This document shows positions 7,010 to 12,217 of a stretch of DNA of 12,217 nucleotides, piece by piece. The notes below the pieces were generated by a model. The model was given only the letters and a program-made list of their open reading frames with translations, searched no databases and was not told the DNA's origin. A program made the translations under genes and the position numbers. Where the stretch lies: assembly GCA_018812385.1 (NCBI GenBank), contig JAHJDU010000586.1:1-12217 (forward strand), given 5' to 3'. The stretch's first letter is position 1. The number at the start of each line of letters is the position of its first letter. The stretch is from Pseudomonadota bacterium. Lineage in GTDB: Bacteria; Desulfobacterota; Desulfobacteria; Desulfobacterales; Desulfobacteraceae.

Positions 7010-9202
7010 TTATGCTTTAAAACGGTTGGCGATTTTCTTTTTTCGGGATGTTCTTCTGGCAAGGACACCAAGCCCGAACAGGATAACCAGAATGGGCAGC
7101 GCAATAATATTAAATGTTTTTATGATCCCTCTGCCAAACGGTGTGGTCTGGGCAATGGGATTTAATGTCTGTTGTTTGCTTCTTAATTGGGCGATTTTAT
7201 CATCACCATTTAGATGGTCAATGATGTTTAAAATAAAAGTGGCATTGGTTGTTCGGCCTTCCGGATCCAGCATATTATCTTCAAGCATCTGGGAGCACGG
7301 AAGAACAAACAATTTGGCAGGTTTGGATGTTTCTAAAAATGTATTCCTGGCAGTAAAACCTTTAAGCTGATTCTTTTCAAGCTGATTCTTTTCATCCTGG
7401 TTTTTGCCATCATCTTCTTTAATATCTTTTTCTCCCAACTCTTTTTCAGGAATGGTTTTGCCTTTAAAAAAACTTGTGAAGGTCCCTTCAAGGAGATAGG
7501 CAAGATCATAGGATTTCATTTCATCTTTTGATTCGGGCGGGGTGATAAACATTGGGTTTAAATTAATCATTCCTTCCATGAGCCAGGATTCATCAGATGA
7601 AGATAAAAGTTTTGTTGCCATGACTTTGTCTTTATCAATATTTTCATGCACCAGCTCAAGGGGAGAAATCTGCAAGGCAATGAGTCCCTTAATATTATCC
7701 ATGAACCCAGGTGTGTTGTTGATGGATTTTTCTTTTAACATGGGGGCAAAATAAATGTTTTGTTCACCGCCGCCCATATTTTGAGGTGCCTGATGCTTAT
7801 AGGATTCTTTGTCTAAAACATAGGCCTTTTTTATGTTTATACCATAATGGGTTAATAGTTTTTCAAGGCCCGTATCAATGGGTTCATATCCTGGAGGCAT
7901 GCCCATTTGGCCTTGCTGCGGCATGATTTCATTAAATGAATCCGAGAAAAAAGCAAGGTTTGTTCCCTTCATCAAGGCCTGGTCTATCTGGAATAATTCA
8001 TAATCTGAGAATTTTTGGGTGGGTCTTGCAATTATCAGACAGTTTAACCCATCGGGAATGGCGCCATCTTTTAAATCAATGGGTTTGATGGAATACCGGG
8101 AAGATACAAGCGCGTTAAATGCCTGCAGGCCACCACCCGGTCTTCCCTGCATCATGGCCATTCTGTCCGGCATAAGGGAATGGGTGCCGTGACCTGAGAG
8201 AAACCCGATATCCTTATTAATACCGATGAGTTTTTCCACAATAGCGTTGAGTTCTTCTTCCAAAGCACCGGGATCTGCCATTTGGTAGGTGGTACCAATG
8301 ATGGGAAGTTCCATGGCAGAGATCAAGGGTAGTGTCGTTGTTTTGTCTTTAAATTCAATGACAAGACCAGCGGCGCCTATTCCTGGCAAAATGTTTTTTT
8401 CTGGTATGGCAGGCCAGGAAAGTGCCATTAAATCGTGTTTTTTACCAAGGGCATCAAGCTTGTTTTTATCGGAAATATCTATATGCTTGAAGTCGAGAAT
8501 GCCAAGGCTTTTGCTATTGAGGTTTTCAATGGTATCAGTGACTGCTTTTCCCAGCATTGGAAGTTGATCAAGGCCAATCAGGGGGGCGATGGTGTTAAGG
8601 GAAGAGGATAAATACATGGTGATATTTACTTTTTCCTTAAGTCTTAACAATGCGCTCACTTTGCTGTTCATCTTCTGGATTGCGGTTGTCAGCTTGTATT
8701 CAAGACCATTTGTCGAGGTGATGGCTTCAATTTTTTCCATCAGATCCCCGTGGAGAATGACCAGCCCCATATAGGCATTTTTAAATTTGACCTCATCGTT
8801 TTCCATGATTCTGATCTGGACGGGTTGTATGCCGTAATCTTTTGCCATATCCCGGTTTTCATCAGACTTTTGCGCCAGAGCGCCTTCTTCCTGTGTTACA
8901 TTATAAAAGGTATAATTAAAATATTTTTTGCCCCTTGCCGCGTATTCTTCTAAAAGGTCTCTTAGATATCGTTCTGTATTGTTATGGGGTGCCGGAAGAT
9001 CCTTTGAGAAAAATACTTTTATGCTCAAGGGTTCTGACAGGGTTTCCACAACATCCTGGCTTGCCTGTGATAAAGAATAGATTTTATCCCTTGTCAGGTC
9101 TGCCCTGAAAAACAGGGTAATCCCGACAATATTTACCAAACCAATGATTACAAGATATAAAATGAATTTAAAATATTTTTCTTTTATTGAAAAGTTACCC
9201 AT
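7010..9202 (-). CDS. GldG-like ABC transporter auxiliary protein
   Basis: A 730-residue protein anchored by transmembrane helices at both ends (about 12-33 and 697-714), with a large extracytoplasmic body between, the layout of GldG/ABC_transp_aux proteins. Family-like features include FFRADLTRDKIYSLSQAS (31-48), the segment VFFSKDLPAP (63-72), LEYKLTTAIQKM (167-178) and FLSGHGTHSL (334-343). GldG works with GldA and GldF in Bacteroidetes gliding; similar ABC sets occur in many non-gliding bacteria with unknown substrate. It starts nine bases after the permease, with TAAGGAG overlapping that gene's stop as ribosome site. A charged linker (about 588-615) contains a short tandem repeat. The basic C-terminus (RRTSRKKK) is probably cytoplasmic. 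Confidence 0.85.
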   Translation of the reverse strand: MGNFSIKEKYFKFILYLVIIGLVNIVGITLFFRADLTRDKIYSLSQASQDVVETLSEPLSIKVFFSKDLPAPHNNTERYLRDLLEEYAARGKKYFNYTFYNVTQEEGALAQKSDENRDMAKDYGIQPVQIRIMENDEVKFKNAYMGLVILHGDLMEKIEAITSTNGLEYKLTTAIQKMNSKVSALLRLKEKVNITMYLSSSLNTIAPLIGLDQLPMLGKAVTDTIENLNSKSLGILDFKHIDISDKNKLDALGKKHDLMALSWPAIPEKNILPGIGAAGLVIEFKDKTTTLPLISAMELPIIGTTYQMADPGALEEELNAIVEKLIGINKDIGFLSGHGTHSLMPDRMAMMQGRPGGGLQAFNALVSSRYSIKPIDLKDGAIPDGLNCLIIARPTQKFSDYELFQIDQALMKGTNLAFFSDSFNEIMPQQGQMGMPPGYEPIDTGLEKLLTHYGINIKKAYVLDKESYKHQAPQNMGGGEQNIYFAPMLKEKSINNTPGFMDNIKGLIALQISPLELVHENIDKDKVMATKLLSSSDESWLMEGMINLNPMFITPPESKDEMKSYDLAYLLEGTFTSFFKGKTIPEKELGEKDIKEDDGKNQDEKNQLEKNQLKGFTARNTFLETSKPAKLFVLPCSQMLEDNMLDPEGRTTNATFILNIIDHLNGDDKIAQLRSKQQTLNPIAQTTPFGRGIIKTFNIIALPILVILFGLGVLARRTSRKKKIANRFKA
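7364..7408 (-). repeat. 15-bp tandem repeat inside the GldG-like gene
   Basis: Two exact 15-bp copies (7379-7393 and 7364-7378) encode EKNQL twice (residues 604-613). A degenerate third copy at 7394-7408 encodes GKNQD (599-603). The repeat is in frame and sits in a charged linker between the main extracytoplasmic domain and the C-terminal part. Confidence 0.85.
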
Positions 9203-9211
9203 TGTTACTCC

Positions 9212-9915
9212 TTAGTTTTTCTCATGCATGACAATATAGGTTGAAAAAATGAAAATAAAGATCACACTCACAAAGTAAAGAATATCCCTGGAATCGATAA
9301 TGCCTCTGGAAATATTAGTGAAGTGGGAGTTTGCACCAATGTATTCTACGGCAGATATGATTTTTGACGGCATGAAAAATAAGAGCTTGTCAAGAATGGT
9401 TAAAGTAAAGCACAGAGCGCAGCCAATGATGAAGGCAATAATCTGATTTCGTGTCAGAGACGAGGCAAACAATCCAAGGGAGCAATAGGCTGCAGCAAGA
9501 AAGATCGCCCCTATATATCCTCCTATCACGGGCCCTGGATCAACCTCACCGATAAATGAGATAAAAATCGGATAAGCCAGGGTTGGAACCAGCATGGAAG
9601 CGGTAAACAAGGTGGCGGCAAAAAATTTACCCAGAGCAATATCGGTAAAAGATACTGGCATTGTTAAAAGGGTTTCATAAGAACCAACATTTTTTTCTTC
9701 GGAAAAAAGCCGCATGGTAATGGCTGGAATGATAAATGAAAAAATTATGGGCAAAAGAGAGAAAAAATCTCTTAAATCAGCCAGCCCGAAAATAAAAAAG
9801 TGGAAAAGAAAAACCATCCTGTTACAATCAGGAATAAGGATATCACGATATAGGCAATGGGTGAGATGAAATAATCTTTGAATTCTTTAATGGCAATAGT
9901 TTTTATCTGTTTCAT
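9212..9915 (-). CDS. GldF-like ABC-2 permease, reading frame interrupted by an apparent -1 frameshift
   Basis: The transmembrane subunit of the exporter. The natural start is ATG 9915 (MKQIKTIAIKEFKDYF, then SPIAYIVI), typical of GldF/ABC-2 permeases. That frame ends at TAA 9774-9772 after only 47 codons. The rest of the protein (IFGLADLRDFF onward, with about five further hydrophobic helices) lies in the -1 frame and ends at 9212. A single -1 step at 9793 gives a continuous 234-residue protein of normal family length. The crossing point is a T TTT TTA heptamer in the upstream frame. The ATG at 9817 in the second frame has no ribosome site and would cut the first helix, so it is unlikely to be the true start. 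The gene begins five bases after the ATPase gene. It could be programmed frameshifting, a recent mutation, or one T missing from a homopolymer in the sequence. Confidence 0.8.
9793..9799 (-). other. slippery heptamer T TTT TTA at the permease frame switch
   Basis: In the upstream frame the codons are ACT TTT TTA, which gives the canonical X XXY YYZ heptamer with X=Y=T, the type used by HIV-1 gag-pol. Slipping back one base at TTA yields ATT TTC GGG, exactly the frame of the remaining protein. Five bases downstream lies GGGC (9787-9784), which can pair with GCCC (9752-9749) around an inner stem AAGAGA/TCTCTT (9773-9768 with 9760-9755). An alternative pairing is GGCTGG (9786-9781) with CCAGCC (9727-9722). 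Confidence 0.5.
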
Positions 9916-9920
9916 GATAT

Positions 9921-10877
9921 TTATGCTTCCTCCCTTGTCAATTCCCGGAATATTTTTTCAAGGGTCTGGGATTCTTTTATAAGTTGTACAATTATCCAGT
10001 CAGTCTCTTTTATTTTAAGGTATATGTCTGTCCTGAAATCATGATCCTTTGACCCATCATCTGAATTGGTGATTTCAAAAGACACAAGATCTTTTTCAAC
10101 GGGATCAACATTTTTAACATCAAGATCGGAATGAATACTTTTTAACAGTGAGGTGGCATCCTCTTTTAAAGCACCTTTAAGGGACAGTTTGATCATGGAA
10201 TTTTGCTCAGCCCCAAGTTTAAGATTGGCAGTTGTATCATCGGCAACCATTTTCCCATTATGAATAATGGCAATTCTATCGCAGGTTGCCTCGGCTTCAC
10301 TCAAAATATGGGTGGAGAAAATAATAGTTTTTTCTTTACCTATGGTTTTAATGATATCCCTTATTTCGGCAATCTGGTTCGGGTCCAGGCCGGAAGTCGG
10401 TTCGTCCAGAATTAAAATTTCAGGATCAGTCATCATGGCATGGGCAATGCCGACCCTTTGTTTCAAGCCTTTTGAAAGATTGGCAATGGGTTTGTCCATA
10501 ATGGAGGAAAGCCCGCAGATATCTGATAATTGAAGGAATCTGTCATACCGCTTTTCCTTGTCATCAATCCCTTTTATTTTGGCCACATATTCAAGGTAGT
10601 CATAGACCAGCATGTTGTGGTAGAGGGGAGCGGATTCAGGCAGGTATCCAATCAGGGATTTTATCCGGATAGCATCTTTGGGCATTTGCAATCCTTTTAT
10701 TTTTATTGTGCCTGAATTTGGCCTGAAATACCCGGTTAACATTCTTAATATTGTTGTCTTTCCCGCACCGTTTGGACCTAGAAGACCTAAAATTTCACCT
10801 TTTCGGATCATCATGCTGATATTGTTGACAGCACATAAGTCTTTATAATTCTTGGTCAGGTTTTGAACTTCAATCAA
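9921..10877 (-). CDS. ABC transporter ATP-binding subunit (GldA-like)
   Basis: A 318-residue ATPase that would power the exporter from the cytoplasmic face. It has Walker A GPNGAGKTT (34-42), a GYLPE segment at the Q-loop position (77-81), ABC signature LSKGLKQ (134-140), Walker B ILILDEP (154-160) with the catalytic glutamate, D-loop SGLD, and H-loop His190. The region after about 215 is a C-terminal extension of the type seen in DrrA/GldA exporters. The start is TTG at 10877, with AGGAG six bases upstream; the conserved IEVQNLTK begins immediately after it. Downstream are the permease, the GldG-like and DUF4340-like genes. The substrate is unknown. Confidence 0.93.
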   Translation of the reverse strand: MIEVQNLTKNYKDLCAVNNISMMIRKGEILGLLGPNGAGKTTILRMLTGYFRPNSGTIKIKGLQMPKDAIRIKSLIGYLPESAPLYHNMLVYDYLEYVAKIKGIDDKEKRYDRFLQLSDICGLSSIMDKPIANLSKGLKQRVGIAHAMMTDPEILILDEPTSGLDPNQIAEIRDIIKTIGKEKTIIFSTHILSEAEATCDRIAIIHNGKMVADDTTANLKLGAEQNSMIKLSLKGALKEDATSLLKSIHSDLDVKNVDPVEKDLVSFEITNSDDGSKDHDFRTDIYLKIKETDWIIVQLIKESQTLEKIFRELTREEA

Positions 10878-10954
10878 CGTTTTCTCCTTAATTAATGGTG
10901 TTGAGAGTTAAGGCATGAAATTTTTTTCCACACCGTCTATCTCATATCTTAGTA

Positions 10955-11530
10955 TTAAAAATTTTCTAAAATTTTGCTTTTCTCAATAAAATCAGATAGC
11001 TCTGCTTCTCTTTTCTGGCAGTCAAGTATTGCTTTTCCAATTCGCCTGCAAAAGGGATCATCTTTGCCCAGAATTTCTATGGCTTTTTTGTAGAGCACTT
11101 TTCCCTGGTAGAAGTGGTCAATAATTTCTTTTTGCAGGAGTTTTCGTTCTTTATGCTTTTCTTTTTCAGCATAGATAATGGATTCAAGTTTTTTGATCGA
11201 ATATTCAACAAGGGCATCCCGAGGGGTTCCATACGCCTGGGAAATGGCGCCAAGGGATTCAATGGTTTTGCGGCTTAATACAAAGGTTTTCTGTTTCCTG
11301 GGAATTTTTTTAAATTGTCTGATCTGAATGGTTTTTGCAAGGCTGCCCAAAGCATCTAAGTCTTCGATAATATGATCAAAAAGAGATTTTTGTTTTATCC
11401 CCATGTGAATAGCGACAAGCCCGATGGAATCAATGGCTTTCTGGGAAATCTTGAATGTTGCCCGGACAGATTGCTTTCCCATCAGTTCAAACATGGTTGA
11501 TCCGGGTAATTGATCCTCTATTTTTGACAT
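10955..11530 (-). CDS. unrecognised protein with two tandem ribbon-helix-helix-like repeats
   Basis: I do not recognise this 191-residue soluble protein by family. It contains an internal duplication: residues 22-61 (VRATFKISQKAIDSIG onward) align without gaps to 79-118 (KQKTFVLSRKTIESLG onward) with about 11 identities in 40 and many conservative changes. Each repeat looks like a beta strand (ATFKIS / KTFVLS), a helix, a turn at Gly44 or Gly101, and a second helix, the layout of a ribbon-helix-helix DNA-binding unit. Two in one chain could form a single-chain pseudo-dimer. The C-terminal part (about 118-190) is charged and helical. AAGGAG precedes the ATG and a good promoter lies upstream. 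It is first in the apparent operon with the ABC exporter (77-bp gap to the ATPase), so a regulatory role is possible but unproven. Confidence 0.7.
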   Translation of the reverse strand: MSKIEDQLPGSTMFELMGKQSVRATFKISQKAIDSIGLVAIHMGIKQKSLFDHIIEDLDALGSLAKTIQIRQFKKIPRKQKTFVLSRKTIESLGAISQAYGTPRDALVEYSIKKLESIIYAEKEKHKERKLLQKEIIDHFYQGKVLYKKAIEILGKDDPFCRRIGKAILDCQKREAELSDFIEKSKILENF

Positions 11531-11674
11531 AATAGTCTCCTTCTCGGATCTGATATTATTAATTTATCTCATTCAAAATAGTAATGAATATATATTATGA
11601 CTCGAATTTTATACATTAAAACAATCTGATGATCAATGGGAAATATTAAAGATGACTGAAAGATAATCTTGAAT
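11531..11674. other. intergenic region between ecfT-like gene and repeat-protein gene
   Basis: A 144-bp AT-rich gap. It contains the promoter above and a perfect 11-bp palindrome AAGATAATCTT (11660-11670) immediately after the ecfT-like stop. The palindrome lacks the GC stem and T tract of an intrinsic terminator. I see no gene or RNA in this gap. Confidence 0.5.
11608..11636 (-). promoter_or_regulatory. sigma70-type promoter for the repeat-protein/exporter operon
   Basis: On the minus strand TTGATC (11636-11631) and TATAAA (11613-11608) are separated by 17 bases. The predicted start is near 11601, giving a leader of about 70 bases that is very AT-rich. A short imperfect inverted repeat (TCATT ... 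AATGA, nine bases apart) lies in the leader. Confidence 0.55.
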
Positions 11675-12217
11675 TTATAACCAGGCAAGACTTAAAGACA
11701 GGAGAACACTTGCAGCAAGAAAGTAAATTTCCTTTCCTGATGGTGTAAATTCAGTGTCAGTCCTGTCATCGCTATAACATCTTGATTCCATGGCAAGAAC
11801 AAGATAGTCTGCAGACAAAAAGGTTTTTTTTAACAAAGGTAAAACAAGACGAATGATTTTTTTTACAGGATTTTTTTGAAGATCACCACATCGTGCCTTC
11901 TGAGCCTCTGATATTTCTTTGGCCTGGTTCAGGATAACCGGCATAAAACTTAAGGCCAGGCTTATCATGATTGCCACCCTTTTTTCCGGAATAAAAGGCA
12001 CAGGTTTTAAAAACCATTGGACAGCATTTTTTACAGAAGACGGTTTGGTGGTGGAAGAAAAAATCACTCCTGTCAACATTACTAAAAAGAATTTAAAACT
12101 CACTAAACCCCCCTCATTCAGTCCTTGTACTGTGATGGAAAGGTCATAAAAAGAAAAAATGATATCACCTTTCATAGTAAGTGCCCGGGCAATAAAAATA
12201 AAAAAAAGTAATAGTAT
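11675..12217 (-). CDS. ecfT: EcfT/CbiQ-type transmembrane subunit of an ECF importer (5' end outside window)
   Basis: The visible 180 codons are the C-terminal part of an energy-coupling-factor transmembrane protein, which links ATPases to a vitamin- or metal-binding S component. The frame is open to the right edge, with hydrophobic residues (ILLLFFIFIARAL) before the internal Met at 12175, so that Met is not the true start. Visible are PVPFIPEKRVAIMISLALSF, then the two coupling motifs QKARC (at 11902-11888) and AMESRCY (ending near 11774), with the usual downstream RT pair, and a last hydrophobic helix. Both coupling motifs carry Cys where ARG or SRG would be usual. The family is about 250 residues, so roughly a third is missing. 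Partner genes are not in the window; the substrate cannot be inferred. Confidence 0.87.
   Translation of the reverse strand: MLLLFFIFIARALTMKGDIIFSFYDLSITVQGLNEGGLVSFKFFLVMLTGVIFSSTTKPSSVKNAVQWFLKPVPFIPEKRVAIMISLALSFMPVILNQAKEISEAQKARCGDLQKNPVKKIIRLVLPLLKKTFLSADYLVLAMESRCYSDDRTDTEFTPSGKEIYFLAASVLLSLSLAWL

Noticed and set aside
6055..7104. The longer 349-residue reading of the DUF4340-like gene
   Set aside because: Its extra 36 residues overlap the GldG-like 3' end and lack a signal anchor, while ATG 6996 has a good ribosome site and starts the membrane helix.
9212..9817. Taking the 201-residue frame starting at ATG 9817 as the complete permease gene
   Set aside because: It has no ribosome site, begins inside the first membrane helix, and a perfect family N-terminus lies just upstream in the other frame from 9915.
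10878..10954. A terminator or second promoter between the repeat-protein gene and the ATPase gene
   Set aside because: Only a five-base complementarity (GGTGT/ACACC) across a long loop and no convincing -35/-10 pair.
11660..11670. Palindrome AAGATAATCTT after the ecfT-like gene as a terminator
   Set aside because: The five-base arms are AT-rich with one central base and no T run; at most it could be an operator half-site.
11675..12175. Reading the EcfT-like protein as a complete 166-residue protein
   Set aside because: The frame stays open with hydrophobic residues to the window edge and the family is much longer, so the gene is partial.
1..12217. CRISPR array, tRNA, rRNA, insertion sequence or prophage
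   Set aside because: No regularly spaced repeats, cloverleaf or ribosomal RNA sequence, transposase, integrase or terminal inverted repeats were seen on either strand.

Overview
All ten recognisable genes lie on the minus strand, so the window reads from high to low coordinates. Moderate-to-low GC, the division/cell-wall gene order, meso-diaminopimelate-type MurE signatures and a Gld-type ABC exporter outside a Bacteroidetes-like context suggest a Gram-negative member of the Desulfobacterota (Desulfobacterales-like, formerly Deltaproteobacteria). This placement is inference from gene style and order; no rRNA or other marker is present.

Region A (12217-11675) is the C-terminal part of an EcfT/CbiQ-type transmembrane subunit of an energy-coupling-factor vitamin or metal importer, cut by the window edge. 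Region B (11674-5336) looks like one transcription unit. It has a sigma70-like promoter (11608-11636), then an unrecognised 191-residue protein with two tandem ribbon-helix-helix-like repeats, an ABC ATPase, an ABC-2 permease whose reading frame is broken exactly at a T TTT TTA heptamer, a GldG-like auxiliary protein, a DUF4340-like membrane-anchored protein, and a PlsC-type lysophosphatidate acyltransferase. Its coding junctions are short (overlaps to 77 bp). Region C (5335-5152) is the only substantial regulatory gap besides the one before the repeat protein. It holds a good promoter and several candidate MraZ-binding repeats.

Region D (5151-1) is the start of a dcw (division and cell wall) cluster: mraZ, rsmH, ftsL, ftsI, and a single uninterrupted frame encoding MurE fused to the N-terminus of MurF, leaving the window on the left. 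These genes are tightly coupled (overlaps of 1 and 4 nt, gaps of 3 nt). Together they supply the regulator, the 16S rRNA methyltransferase, the divisome linker, the septal transpeptidase and two consecutive precursor ligases.

The points most worth a second look are the permease frameshift (programmed -1 slip, mutation or sequence error), the MurE-MurF fusion, the duplicated ribbon-helix-helix-like protein heading the exporter operon, and the repeated AAAGTGG elements around the mraZ promoter. I found no CRISPR array, tRNA, rRNA, insertion sequence or phage gene. No gene-free stretch exceeds 184 bp.
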